Numbered from the stretch's first letter, positions 51,417 through 59,605 are shown. The stretch: DNA of 64,000 bases from Paenibacillus sp. 32352 (GCF_002042965.1 NZ_MZNT01000002.1:496001-560000); one strand, 5' to 3'. Notes: generated by a model not told the origin, from the letters alone. Translations and numbers: made by a program.

Positions 51417-52412
51417 ATGGAACACACATTGACAGCATCACCGGAAAGTCCGGAACGATCTAAGCCTGGCAGCCGGAGCGGGGTATGGCTCGTAGCGCTA
51501 GGAGCCGCTTTATGGGGAGTAGACCCCTTGTTCCGAATATTGCTTCTGAAATTTTTCACATCATCGCAAATCGTATTAATGGAGCATCTCATCCTGCTTT
51601 TATATTCCGTACCGGTGTTATGGATATATCGAAGCAAAATCCATGGCTTGACACTCAAGCACATTGTCGCGCTTATATTTATCTCTTGGGGCGGTTCCGC
51701 CATTGCAACGATCATGTTTACCTCCGCTTTTGCTCATGGCAACCTGAACGGTGTCCTGCTGCTGCAGAAGCTTCAGCCGTTATTCGCAATTCTGATGGCT
51801 AGATGGATCTTGAAGGAGAAATTGCCCGCGAAGTTCTCCATCTTTATTGTGATGGCTCTTGTGGGAACCTATCTGCTAACCTTCGGTGTATCGTTTCCGT
51901 TCAATGGACTGTCGGAATTCGGGGTCGTAGGAGGCCTGCTATCTATAGGAGCGGCTGCATTATGGGGCGGTTCGACCGTCATGGGACGGCTTCTGCTGGA
52001 TAAGCTGCCATTCGAATCAGTAACTGCACTTCGGTTCATTCTTGCGCTGCCGCTGCTGTTCTTCACCACCTGGTTAGGCGGAGAAGCATGGCACTTCCCG
52101 ACTCAGGCCGGCGATTGGGCGGGCGTATCGATTAACCTGGTGCTGCAAGCCTTCTTGCCCGGTTTGTTCAGCTTACTGCTGTATTATCGGGGGTTATCCA
52201 ATACGAAGGCATCTTTTGCGACATTGGCAGAGCTGTTTTTCCCGGCTATCGGCGTTTTTGTCAACTGGCTCGTCTTTCATCAAGCCATTACAATGGCACA
52301 AATCGCAGGCTTCGTGCTCATCTGGTTCATGCTGTTTCAGCTGTCCCGACAGCAGGATGGACTGGAATCCAACGTGCCGGTGCAGCCGAAGCTGGCGAGA
52401 GAACGATCTTAA
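51417..52412 (+). CDS. EamA/DMT-family transporter under FMN riboswitch control
   Basis: 331 residues from ATG 51417, eight bases after AGGAGG; ATG 51411 is too close. Ten TM helices in two EamA repeats: 'LVALGAALWGVDPLFRILLL' to 'VSFPFNGL', and 'VGGLLSIGAAALWGGSTVMG' to 'FVLIWFMLFQLS'. The family exports or imports small metabolites; some members (RibN) carry riboflavin. The FMN riboswitch upstream makes a flavin or flavin precursor the best substrate guess. A strong terminator follows. Confidence 0.9.
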   Translation: MEHTLTASPESPERSKPGSRSGVWLVALGAALWGVDPLFRILLLKFFTSSQIVLMEHLILLLYSVPVLWIYRSKIHGLTLKHIVALIFISWGGSAIATIMFTSAFAHGNLNGVLLLQKLQPLFAILMARWILKEKLPAKFSIFIVMALVGTYLLTFGVSFPFNGLSEFGVVGGLLSIGAAALWGGSTVMGRLLLDKLPFESVTALRFILALPLLFFTTWLGGEAWHFPTQAGDWAGVSINLVLQAFLPGLFSLLLYYRGLSNTKASFATLAELFFPAIGVFVNWLVFHQAITMAQIAGFVLIWFMLFQLSRQQDGLESNVPVQPKLARERS

Positions 52413-52424
52413 CAGGAATACTTC

Positions 52425-52457
52425 AACCGTATCTTACAAGGTACGGTTTTTTATTTT
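52425..52457 (+). terminator. Intrinsic terminator after EamA gene
   Basis: AACCGTA (52425-52431) pairs with TACGGTT (52442-52448), followed by TTTTATTTTTT. Confidence 0.85.
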
Positions 52458-52521
52458 TTACGCAAGTCTAATGCTCACCTTTTTTTTATGAAAATGGATC
52501 TGGAATCCTTCTGGAAATCTC

Positions 52522-52586
52522 TTCATGAAATATTCATAGTGTCTTCATCAGATCTTCATGAAACTTACTCAGCAGAGTGTTAAGAT
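52522..52586 (+). promoter_or_regulatory. PhoP/OmpR-type box upstream of trxB
   Basis: TTCATG (52522), TTCATA (52533), TTCATC (52544) and TTCATG (52555) start exactly 11 bp apart. A candidate -10 TAAGAT is at 52581-52586, one helical turn further away than in the two other boxes of this window. Confidence 0.55.
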
Positions 52587-52654
52587 ACATTTACCAAATC
52601 AATTTTAGACATAGTTTAAATATAAACAAAGAACAGCTTAAGGAGGCGCTCTTT

Positions 52655-53602
52655 ATGTACAAAACAGTGATAATTGGAACAGGCCCAGGGGGATTAACTT
52701 CTGCAATCTATTTGGCAAGAGCCAATCTGAACCCGTTGGTGATCGAAGGACCGGAGCCAGGCGGTCAATTAACGACGACGACAGAGGTCGAGAACTTCCC
52801 GGGATTTCCTGAAGGAATCATGGGACCGGAATTGATGGCGAATATGCGTAAGCAGGCGGAACGATTTGGCGCTCAATTCAAAACCGGCTGGGTAAACAAA
52901 GTCGATTTCTCCAAACGTCCGTTCACCCTTTGGGTGGAAGGCATGGGGGAAATTCAAGCCGAGTCGGTTATCGTATCAACCGGGGCTTCCGCCAAATATT
53001 TGGGCATTCCGGGCGAGAGAGATAATGTCGGCCGCGGTGTCAGCACCTGCGCAACCTGTGACGGCTTTTTCTTCCGCAATAAAAAAATCATCGTGGTCGG
53101 CGGCGGAGATTCCGCGATGGAAGAGGCGAACTTCCTGACCCGATTCGCATCGGAAGTGATCGTGGTTAATCGCCGAAACGAGCTGCGCGCATCGAAAATT
53201 ATGCAGGACCGCGCCAAACAAAACCCTAAAATCAGCTGGAGCCTAAACCGGACCCCATTGGAAGTCGTTAGTGGAGAGCAAGGGGTAACGGGTCTGAAGG
53301 TCAGAAATAACGAGACAGGCTTAGAGGAAATTATCGAGACGAACGGGATCTTCATTGCCATCGGCCACACACCGAATACCAAGTTCCTCGATGGTCAGCT
53401 GACTACGGATGATCACGGTTATTTGCTGGTGAAGCCAGGCACAACCGAGACGAACATTCCAGGCGTATTTGCCTGCGGAGACGTACAAGACAGCCGCTAC
53501 CGCCAAGCTATAAGCGCAGCAGGGACAGGATGTATGGCAGCCCTGGATTGCGAACGTTTTTTGGAGAACGCAGAGTCCGGACTTCAAGCCGTACAACATT
53601 AA
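52655..53602 (+). CDS. trxB: Thioredoxin reductase
   Basis: 315 residues from ATG 52655, eight bases after AAGGAGG; the longer frame is rejected. FAD motif 'VIIGTGPGGLTSAIYLARA', redox-active Cys132-Ala-Thr-Cys135 in 'STCATCDGFFF', NADPH motif 'IIVVGGGDSAMEEANFLTRF' and C-terminal 'TNIPGVFACGDVQDSRYRQA'. It reduces thioredoxin with NADPH. Unusually it is followed 21 bp later by dps, and the promoter region carries a PhoP-type box. Another, shorter TrxB-like protein is encoded at 35866. Confidence 0.95.
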   Translation: MYKTVIIGTGPGGLTSAIYLARANLNPLVIEGPEPGGQLTTTTEVENFPGFPEGIMGPELMANMRKQAERFGAQFKTGWVNKVDFSKRPFTLWVEGMGEIQAESVIVSTGASAKYLGIPGERDNVGRGVSTCATCDGFFFRNKKIIVVGGGDSAMEEANFLTRFASEVIVVNRRNELRASKIMQDRAKQNPKISWSLNRTPLEVVSGEQGVTGLKVRNNETGLEEIIETNGIFIAIGHTPNTKFLDGQLTTDDHGYLLVKPGTTETNIPGVFACGDVQDSRYRQAISAAGTGCMAALDCERFLENAESGLQAVQH

Positions 53603-53623
53603 TCATTTAGGAGGGATATCATC

Positions 53624-54064
53624 ATGAGTACGAACCTGAACGAGATCTTAAACCGTCAAATTGCTAACTGGACTGTGCTGCATATCAAGCTGCATAACTT
53701 TCATTGGTATGTAAAAGGCCATCAATTCTTTACGCTCCATACCAAGTTTGAGGAGCTGTATACGGAAGCTGCTCTGCATATCGATGTATTGGCTGAACGG
53801 CTGCTGTCACTCGGAGGCAGCCCGGTGGCGACGCTCCAAGGCGCATTGAAATTAGCCTCTGTCCAGGATGCCGAAGGGGGAGAGGATGCGGAACAAATGG
53901 TAGAGAAGCTTGTTCAGGACTTCCGTGTCCTGATTGAGGAACTGAAGGCCGGTATGAAGGCCGCGTCAGAGCAGCAGGATGAAACAACAGGAGATCTGCT
54001 GTTGGGCATTCATGCCGGACTGGAAAAGCACGTATGGATGCTGAACTCCTTCCTTGGCAAGTAA
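53624..54064 (+). CDS. dps: Dps/ferritin-like DNA-protecting protein
   Basis: 146 residues. 'LHNFHWYVKGHQFFTLHTKF' and 'ALHIDVLAERLLSLGGSPVA' carry the inter-subunit ferroxidase ligands (His in 'HNFHW', His/Asp in 'LHIDVLAE'). The family forms 12-mers that oxidise and store iron using H2O2. GGAGGGATATC precedes the ATG. Its place directly after trxB makes a two-gene oxidative-stress operon. It ends in a strong terminator. Confidence 0.93.
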   Translation: MSTNLNEILNRQIANWTVLHIKLHNFHWYVKGHQFFTLHTKFEELYTEAALHIDVLAERLLSLGGSPVATLQGALKLASVQDAEGGEDAEQMVEKLVQDFRVLIEELKAGMKAASEQQDETTGDLLLGIHAGLEKHVWMLNSFLGK

Positions 54065-54093
54065 CTCAGCCGAAGCTTGCTTTCCAAGCAGTC

Positions 54094-54135
54094 AAAAGCT
54101 GCCCCGATGATAGTTATTATCGGGCAGCTTTTTTA
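54094..54135 (+). terminator. Intrinsic terminator after dps
   Basis: AAAAGCTGCC (54094-54103) pairs with GGCAGCTTTT (54123-54132), followed by TT and ATTTT. Confidence 0.9.
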
Positions 54136-54281
54136 TTTTCACTAGACTTGGCAGCGTACCGAGATCATCGGATGTGAAACGGCCGCTCGGATCGCTTGAA
54201 AAATACATAGAAGATCGTTATTTTCATAGGCAAGATGTCGAATCATGGTGTAAAATAAATATATAGCGCCTTTGGCGAAAG

Positions 54282-54467
54282 TCAGTATCTATGCTCCTGA
54301 GGCATTAGTCCAAGAGCTGCGCTGGTCGTAATGTTTTCAATGGGAAGCGCATCCGGGTTTTCAATCTCTGTACGCGTGACAGGGGCGTGCTTGATTTCTT
54401 CAGCCTCGCCTTCCGTCAGCTTTCGGTCGAATTCATGCTCGAGCTTCTGAAGCTGCTCATTATCCAC
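54282..54467 (-). CDS. Small hydrophilic protein, 61 residues
   Basis: GTG 54467 lies six to nine bases after GGAGGATG, a strong site. The product is acidic ('LEHEFDRKLTEGEAEEIKHA', 'PVTRTEIENPDALPIENITT') and mostly helical in its first half, with no membrane segment. The family is unknown. It is isolated between dps and ynfA. Confidence 0.7.
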   Translation of the reverse strand: MDNEQLQKLEHEFDRKLTEGEAEEIKHAPVTRTEIENPDALPIENITTSAALGLMPQEHRY

Positions 54468-54592
54468 TTGTCATCCTCCTTCCTGTACCTAGAGTAGGCA
54501 AATCAGCAGCTTTTATACTTGGAGATAAGCCTTGCTGGCGAAATACAAGTGATGACCAAAATGAGATAGAATGCATAATAAGGAGTAGAGTC

Positions 54593-54919
54593 ATGATGTT
54601 TGCCATCGTCTTATTTGTTCTTGCCGGGTTGGCCGAAATCGGAGGGGGTTACCTGGTATGGCTCTGGCTTCGCGAATCCAGGCCGCTTAGTTACGGAATC
54701 GCCGGAAGCCTGATTCTGGTTGTGTACGGAATCCTGCCGACCCTTCAAAGCTTTCCCAGCTTTGGACGTGTATATGCCGCTTACGGTGGCGTCTTTGTCG
54801 TTATGGCGGTGTTATGGGGATGGATGGTCGATAAAAAAATCCCCGATCTATACGACTGGATCGGCGCAGCCGTCTGCATCGTCGGGGTATCTATTATGCT
54901 GTGGGCTCCAAGGGGTTAA
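54593..54919 (+). CDS. ynfA: YnfA family (UPF0060) membrane protein
   Basis: 108 residues with four TM helices. 'LFVLAGLAEIGGGYLVWLWL' and 'GRVYAAYGGVFVVMAVLWGW' and 'DLYDWIGAAVCIVGVSIMLW' are the family signatures; the Glu in 'AEIGG' is conserved. YnfA proteins are small multidrug-resistance-like proteins. AAGGAGTAGAGTC precedes two adjacent ATG codons; either may be used. Its stop overlaps the stop of the convergent LysR gene by four bases. Confidence 0.92.
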   Translation: MMFAIVLFVLAGLAEIGGGYLVWLWLRESRPLSYGIAGSLILVVYGILPTLQSFPSFGRVYAAYGGVFVVMAVLWGWMVDKKIPDLYDWIGAAVCIVGVSIMLWAPRG

Positions 54920-55824
54920 TCCTCCTGCGGCTGATTGTCCGAGAAAATGTCGATGAAACGCTGGGCGGTTTTAGACAAATAGCGGTCCTTCAGCCATAAT
55001 AAGCCGACATCCGATTGAAACGCCGCATCCCGGATGGTCAGAACCTTGACATTGGGAAGCGGGAAGGACGCCATGACCGATTTCGGGAATACCGTAGCTC
55101 CGATGCCTGCTTCGACAAGCGCCATAATGATGGCTACGCTGGAGCATTCGCATATGACGGTGGGCTCGAAGCCGTGACGGCGGCACTCATTCATTACTTT
55201 CTCGTGCAAGCCGGTCGTTTTATCCGTTTTGAGCGTCAGGAAGGGATAATTGGCCAGCTCAAGCATGTCCATCGAATCTTTGCCGGGGTCCGTACACCAG
55301 CTGCTTGGCAGAACCGTTACGAACGGGTCTGAAGGAAGCGGCAGGACGGAATAAGGCTGAGATTCGGAAGCGGATTCGAACGGCAAGCGGGCCACAACCA
55401 GCTCGATCTGTCTTTTTTCCAGATGGTAGCCCAGCAAATAATGATCCCCCTCCAGTATTTTGAAAGTGACCCGGGGATTTAACTGGCGAAACCTCTCGAT
55501 TCGAGGGGGAATAAGCGAGATGCAGGACACGACGGAGCCTATAGCCAGCATGCCGCTCATGCCTTCTTCGAGCTCTTTGACCTCTTGAATGGTTTCGTTG
55601 AATTGCTGCAGCAGGCTTTCGGCTTTGCGCTGAAGCAGCTCACCGGCATGCGTCAGACTCAGCTTATTGCCATTTCGGTCGAACAAGGTGACATTGAGCT
55701 CCTGCTCCATAAGCTTTAACTGCCGGCTTAAAGGCGGCTGCTCCATGTTCAGAGCCTTGGCGGCGCGGGTAATTTGGCCTTCGCGGGCGATAGCGAGAAA
55801 ATAGCGTAATTGTCGGATATCCAA
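54916..55824 (-). CDS. LysR family transcriptional regulator
   Basis: 302 residues from TTG 55824, five to six bases after AAGGAAGAG; the longer frame is rejected. The HTH is standard ('LDIRQLRYFLAIAREGQITR', 'AAKALNMEQPPLSRQLKLME', 'QELNVTLFDR'), followed by a ~210-residue effector domain ('MLAIGSVVSCISLIPPRIER', 'AGIGATVFPKSVMASFPL'). It is divergent from a branched-chain aminotransferase gene, with LysR-type T-N11-A sites between them, and is probably its regulator. Confidence 0.9.
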   Translation of the reverse strand: MDIRQLRYFLAIAREGQITRAAKALNMEQPPLSRQLKLMEQELNVTLFDRNGNKLSLTHAGELLQRKAESLLQQFNETIQEVKELEEGMSGMLAIGSVVSCISLIPPRIERFRQLNPRVTFKILEGDHYLLGYHLEKRQIELVVARLPFESASESQPYSVLPLPSDPFVTVLPSSWCTDPGKDSMDMLELANYPFLTLKTDKTTGLHEKVMNECRRHGFEPTVICECSSVAIIMALVEAGIGATVFPKSVMASFPLPNVKVLTIRDAAFQSDVGLLWLKDRYLSKTAQRFIDIFSDNQPQED

Positions 55825-55846
55825 TGAGCTCTTCCTTTCTTTCTCA

Positions 55847-55899
55847 ATACCTAATAGGTATGGGAACCCCATAAAACAGATATTTTTAATATACCTAAT
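55847..55899. promoter_or_regulatory. LysR-type operator between lysR-type gene and ilvE
   Basis: ATACCTAATAGGTAT (55847-55861) has perfect 7-bp arms and contains a T-N11-A core. The half-site ATACCTAAT recurs at 55891-55899, 44 bp away. Confidence 0.65.
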
Positions 55900-55954
55900 C
55901 AAGTGATACGATTCAACTAATAAGTAAGATAATTATGGTAAGGGGATGTTATCT

Positions 55955-57046
55955 ATGTCGAATGTTTCTATCAGAATCGAACGTACAACAACACCAAAGC
56001 AAAAGCCGGATGAGGCGAAGCTTCCTTTCGGTAAATATTTTACGGACCATATGTTCATTATGGATTATGAAGAAGGCCGCGGCTGGTACGACCCTCGCAT
56101 CATTCCATATCAGCCTATTATGATGGACCCTGCTGCAAAAGTGTTTCATTACGGCCAGACCGTATTTGAAGGGCTTAAGGCATATAAAGGCTCCGACGGT
56201 AAAATTCTTTTGTTCCGTCCGGATCAAAACTTCAAAAGACTGAACCGTTCCAACGAACGCATGAGCATCCCGGCCATCGACGGCGAGGTTTGCCTCGAAG
56301 CGCTGAAGCAGCTTATCCAGGTGGACCAAGACTGGATTCCTTCTCTGGAAGGCAATTCGTTATATATTCGTCCGTTCATCATTGCCGACCAAGCTACCTT
56401 GGGGGTATCCCCGTCGTTGAACTATAAATTTATGATCATCATGTCTCCGGTTGGCGCTTACTATGCGGAAGGCATCCATCCGGTAAAAATCTATGTCGAA
56501 TCCGACTATGTTCGTGCCGTAAAAGGCGGTACAGGTAATGCGAAGACTGCAGGTAACTATGCAAGCGGCTTGAGAGCGCAGGAAGAAGCTACAGCCAAAG
56601 GGTACTCCCAAGTACTATGGCTTGACGGCGTTCACAAGAAGTATATCGAAGAAGTGGGCAGTATGAACGTGTTCTTCAAAATTAACGGCACGGTCGTTAC
56701 TCCGGAGCTTAGCGGCAGTATTTTGGACGGGATTACCCGGAATTCGATGATCCAGCTGCTTAAGCATTGGAATGTTCCTATCGAAGAGCGTCAAATCAGC
56801 ATCGATGAAATCGTCGAAGCTCATAAGAACGGAACCTTGGAGGAAGCGTTCGGTACAGGAACGGCTGCGGTAATCTCGCCTGTCGGCGACCTGTATTACA
56901 ACGGACACCAAATGATCATTAATAACGGTCAAACGGGAGAGCTGTCCCAGAAGCTGTATGATACATTGACTTCCATTCAACAAGGGAAAGTACAAGATCC
57001 GTTCGGCTGGATGCTTGAAGTGAAGCAGCAAGCACTTCAATCCTAA
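55955..57046 (+). CDS. ilvE: Branched-chain amino acid aminotransferase (type II)
   Basis: 363 residues from ATG 55955 (AAGGGG upstream; ATG 55946 is too close). PLP fold IV: Lys197 in 'GGTGNAKTAGNYASGL' is the cofactor lysine. 'YGQTVFEGLKAYKGSDG', 'LYIRPFIIA' and 'YIEEVGSMNVFF' and 'EAFGTGTAAVISPVGDLYY' complete the BCAT signature. It interconverts leucine, isoleucine and valine with their keto acids. It is divergent from a LysR gene and followed 16 bp later by a low-molecular-weight phosphatase. Confidence 0.95.
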   Translation: MSNVSIRIERTTTPKQKPDEAKLPFGKYFTDHMFIMDYEEGRGWYDPRIIPYQPIMMDPAAKVFHYGQTVFEGLKAYKGSDGKILLFRPDQNFKRLNRSNERMSIPAIDGEVCLEALKQLIQVDQDWIPSLEGNSLYIRPFIIADQATLGVSPSLNYKFMIIMSPVGAYYAEGIHPVKIYVESDYVRAVKGGTGNAKTAGNYASGLRAQEEATAKGYSQVLWLDGVHKKYIEEVGSMNVFFKINGTVVTPELSGSILDGITRNSMIQLLKHWNVPIEERQISIDEIVEAHKNGTLEEAFGTGTAAVISPVGDLYYNGHQMIINNGQTGELSQKLYDTLTSIQQGKVQDPFGWMLEVKQQALQS

Positions 57047-57062
57047 AGCGGAGGATCATTCC

Positions 57063-57533
57063 ATGATTCGCGTTCTGTTCGTATGTTTAGGAAATATATG
57101 CCGTTCACCGATGGCGGAGGCTGTTTTTCGCGCTAAAGTCAAATCGGCCGGTTTGGGCCATAAGATCGAGGTGGACTCGGCCGGAACGGGAGACTGGCAT
57201 GTCGGTCATCCGCCGCATCAAGGCACCCGCGGGATACTGGACCGGCATCGCATCGACTATAGCGGAATTCAGGCACGGCAAACAGGACCGGCCGATTTCG
57301 GCCGATTCGATTACATCATTGCCATGGATTCCAGCAATATGAGCAACCTCAAGGCGATGATGCCGTCCGGCTCCAAGACGGTACTTAAGAAGCTGCTGGA
57401 GTTTGTCCCCGACGGTTCAGTCGAAGATGTACCCGATCCTTACTATACGGGGAACTTTGATGAAGTATATGATATGGTTAGCGAGGGTTGCGACCGTTTG
57501 CTAAGCTATATCCAAGAGCACGAGGCGCTATAA
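57063..57533 (+). CDS. Low-molecular-weight protein tyrosine phosphatase
   Basis: 156 residues. The P-loop is 'VCLGNICRS' (Cys8, Arg14) and the general acid loop 'VPDPYYTGNFDEVYDMV' lies near residue 122. 'DSAGTGDWHVGHPPHQGTRG' is family-typical. It dephosphorylates protein tyrosine or arginine residues (cf. YwlE/YfkJ); the substrate class cannot be fixed by eye. It is probably co-transcribed with ilvE. Confidence 0.93.
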   Translation: MIRVLFVCLGNICRSPMAEAVFRAKVKSAGLGHKIEVDSAGTGDWHVGHPPHQGTRGILDRHRIDYSGIQARQTGPADFGRFDYIIAMDSSNMSNLKAMMPSGSKTVLKKLLEFVPDGSVEDVPDPYYTGNFDEVYDMVSEGCDRLLSYIQEHEAL

Positions 57534-57554
57534 GATGTGCCGATAGTCCATAAT

Positions 57555-57600
57555 AAAAAAGCTTACATCACATCCATGGGGATGAGGTGTAAGCTTTTTT
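57555..57600. terminator. Bidirectional terminator between phosphatase and AI-2E-family genes
   Basis: AAAAAGCTTACA (57556-57567) pairs with TGTAAGCTTTTT (57588-57599) with an inner ATCC/GGAT, and has A/T tracts on both sides. Confidence 0.85.
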
Positions 57601-57621
57601 CAATCTTTGGGACCGCGTCGG

Positions 57622-58761
57622 CTACTCCCGGATTTCGTACAAGCCCGACTTGGATTTGAACCACAGGAACAGGTGGGAAACAAACACCTTCAGTACGGCA
57701 TAGCCGGGAACTGCTAGGATGATGCCTATGATGCCGAACAGATTGCCGGCGGTCAAGATAACGAAAATGATCGTTACCGGGTGAATGTGCAAAGTTTTGC
57801 CCATAATTTGCGGGGAAATGAATTTTCCTTCAATTAGCTGTACGATCGTCCATATGACAATCATTTTTAAAAGCATCACCGGCGAGGTTACACTGGCAAC
57901 GACCAGAGCAGGCGTGATGGCGATTGCGGGGCCCAAATAAGGGACAATGCTGGTGCAGGCAGCTATAGCGGCCAGAACCAGTGAAAAATCAAGGCCAATC
58001 ACCTGGTACCCGATGAAAAGCAAAAATCCGATGCAAAAGCTGACGATGATTTGTCCCCGGATATAGGAGCTGATCTGGTGACTCATTTCTCCCATAACTT
58101 TATAAGCAGAGTCACGTATGGCAACAGGAGCGAAAGATAGAATGTAAGACGGGAGGCGTTTTCCGTCGAGTAGCAGGTAGAACAGAATAAAGGGTACGGT
58201 AACGATAGCAAGCACCGTTTCTGTCACTGCACCGAGGAAGCCGCTTAAACTCGACAAGGTATGATTGAGCACGTCCGTTGCTTTCTGAGAGATGGTAGTC
58301 ATCAGCTTCTCGGAGTTAAAGTCAATGGTACTGGCGAGCTGGTTCATTAACTGGCTGCCCATGAGATGCTCGAACTGCTGATTGATGATTCTGGAATAGG
58401 CAGGGATGTTCTGAATGAGACCCAGGATTTGCTCCCGTATCAATGGGATCACGATAGTGAGCAGCAGTGCTATGATCCCGATAATGATCAGATACAGAAG
58501 AAGAATGGTGTAGACCCTTTTGATTTTTTTAGTTTCCAAATAATGTACGATAGGATTCAGCAAATAGTAAAATACGCCGCTCAGCACTATGGGCAGCAGG
58601 ACGGTTTTAAGCAGCACAATAAAGGGCTTGAAAATAAAATTAATCTTGGTAAGAACCAAAATGTTCAATCCTATAAGCAGCAGAAACAATAAGAAAAAGG
58701 TAAATTTATTATGGAGCACGAGCAGCCTGAAGCGCTCGGACCAGGTTCCTGTTGATCGCAT
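57622..58761 (-). CDS. AI-2E family transporter (YtvI/PerM-like)
   Basis: 379 residues with about eight TM helices. '[20 protein letters not shown]'-like N-terminus, '[20 protein letters not shown]', '[20 protein letters not shown]', '[20 protein letters not shown]' and '[20 protein letters not shown]' are the UPF0118 hallmarks, and '[20 protein letters not shown]' follows. Members transport small molecules or act as Na+/H+ antiporters. AAAGGAACC lies before the start. A long transcribed leader with a terminator-like hairpin precedes it. Confidence 0.9.
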   Translation of the reverse strand: MRSTGTWSERFRLLVLHNKFTFFLLFLLLIGLNILVLTKINFIFKPFIVLLKTVLLPIVLSGVFYYLLNPIVHYLETKKIKRVYTILLLYLIIIGIIALLLTIVIPLIREQILGLIQNIPAYSRIINQQFEHLMGSQLMNQLASTIDFNSEKLMTTISQKATDVLNHTLSSLSGFLGAVTETVLAIVTVPFILFYLLLDGKRLPSYILSFAPVAIRDSAYKVMGEMSHQISSYIRGQIIVSFCIGFLLFIGYQVIGLDFSLVLAAIAACTSIVPYLGPAIAITPALVVASVTSPVMLLKMIVIWTIVQLIEGKFISPQIMGKTLHIHPVTIIFVILTAGNLFGIIGIILAVPGYAVLKVFVSHLFLWFKSKSGLYEIRE

Positions 58762-58834
58762 AGGGGTTCCTTTCCGTTACATCGTATATCTTTAAAGTAT
58801 TGACAATATTTGAGATATATAACGGTTGGGAAGT

Positions 58835-58978
58835 TAAAAAAAGACGAACATGTATCCGAATCTCGGAACGCGTTCGTCTCTAGGGTACACCCATTTGAAT
58901 GTTAGTTTCACTTATGGTAGAATATCAGATACAAATAAATAAGATTTATATTATAACACATTTTAATTGAAATGTCAA
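58835..58978 (-). ncRNA. Promoter and short terminated leader upstream of AI-2E-family gene (attenuator or small RNA)
   Basis: On the - strand TTGACA (58978-58973), 17-nt spacer and TATAAT (58955-58950) form a consensus promoter. The transcript would start near 58943 and run ~100 nt into a strong hairpin: AGACGAAC (58879-58872) with GTTCGTCT (58849-58842), an inner TCCGA/TCGGA, then TTTTTTT. The gene begins about 75 nt further on. No known riboswitch class is recognised. Confidence 0.65.
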
Positions 58979-59032
58979 TGGCCTTACGCTTCATAAATGA
59001 CCCATTGACATGCCACTTTAAGGAGGTAATCG

Positions 59033-59377
59033 ATGAAGAGTCTTCCATGTCAAGGCTGCAGAGGACTTTGCTGCGGTCCGGTTCCGGTTACTGGGCGTGA
59101 GCTGCGGCAAATAAGAAAAAAGCTTCAATCCATGCCAGCTAAAAAACGGGAGGAGCTGGAGCAACAGCAGCGTTTTTTCGGGACTTGTATATTTTATGAT
59201 CTGGACCATGACCGCTGCGGCATTCATTCCGTCAGGCCGGCAGTATGTGCTGCCTTCGGCCATTATGATAATTTGATTTGCTTTCGTGAGCCTGATGCGG
59301 CTGCTTCGACGAATTGGCAGGCAAAAGAAGAGGCGGTAGGCGTCCTGTCGATTGATTTTACATGGAAAGACTTTTAG
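59033..59377 (+). CDS. YkgJ family cysteine-cluster protein
   Basis: 114 residues; ATG after AAGGAGGTAATCG, an excellent site. Cysteine clusters 'LPCQGCRGLCCG' near the N-terminus, then 'FFGTCIFYDLDHDRCGIHSV' and 'RPAVCAAFGH', match the YkgJ (CxxCxxCC) family of putative zinc or iron-sulfur ligand proteins. The protein is cytosolic and its function is unknown. It is divergent from the AI-2E leader. Confidence 0.85.
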   Translation: MKSLPCQGCRGLCCGPVPVTGRELRQIRKKLQSMPAKKREELEQQQRFFGTCIFYDLDHDRCGIHSVRPAVCAAFGHYDNLICFREPDAAASTNWQAKEEAVGVLSIDFTWKDF

Positions 59378-59411
59378 ATTCCTGTTATCTTCCATGAATG
59401 TTAAATCATGA

Positions 59412-59440
59412 TTGACTTCTAATGATGAATTGGCTATAGT
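59412..59440 (+). promoter_or_regulatory. Sigma-A promoter of the mutS2-like leader
   Basis: TTGACT (59412-59417), 17-nt spacer, TATAGT (59435-59440). Transcription would start near 59447, some 345 nt before the gene. Confidence 0.75.
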
Positions 59441-59470
59441 AAACATATTCCCTTCAAAGGAGAGATTTTG

Positions 59471-59494
59471 ATGTCGGTGAGCGTTCTTAACTAA
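59471..59494 (+). CDS. Leader peptide of 7 residues (MSVSVLN)
   Basis: ATG 59471 lies seven bases after AAAGGAGA and the frame ends at TAA 59492-59494. Its last codons (GTT CTT AAC TAA) are also the 5' arm of the large hairpin at 59483-59605, so a ribosome paused here would keep the arm from pairing. This is how erm-type and ABC-F-type attenuators are arranged. Confidence 0.65.
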   Translation: MSVSVLN

Positions 59495-59605
59495 TCAATT
59501 CCATATGGAGGTTCTTGAAGAAGAGACCTATTATCTTTTGAAAATGCGATTTAACGCATTTCTATTTGTTATGGGATTTTTCAAGCCTCGGAATTAGTTA
59601 AGAAC
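59483..59605 (+). promoter_or_regulatory. Folded leader domain of the mutS2-like gene
   Basis: GTTCTTAACTAAT (59483-59495) pairs with ATTAGTTAAGAAC (59593-59605). Inside, GAGG (59508-59511) plus CTTGAA (59514-59519) pair with TTCAAGCCTC (59580-59589), and AAATGCG (59542-59548) pairs with CGCATTT (59555-59561). A second GTTCTT at 59511-59516 could take over the AAGAAC of the 3' arm if the first is occupied. Confidence 0.7.

Noticed and set aside
58861..58880. GAAC-GC-GTTC resembling a LexA/SOS box
   Set aside because: Spacing between half sites is two, not the four of the Bacillus LexA consensus, and the sequence is part of a terminator-type hairpin.
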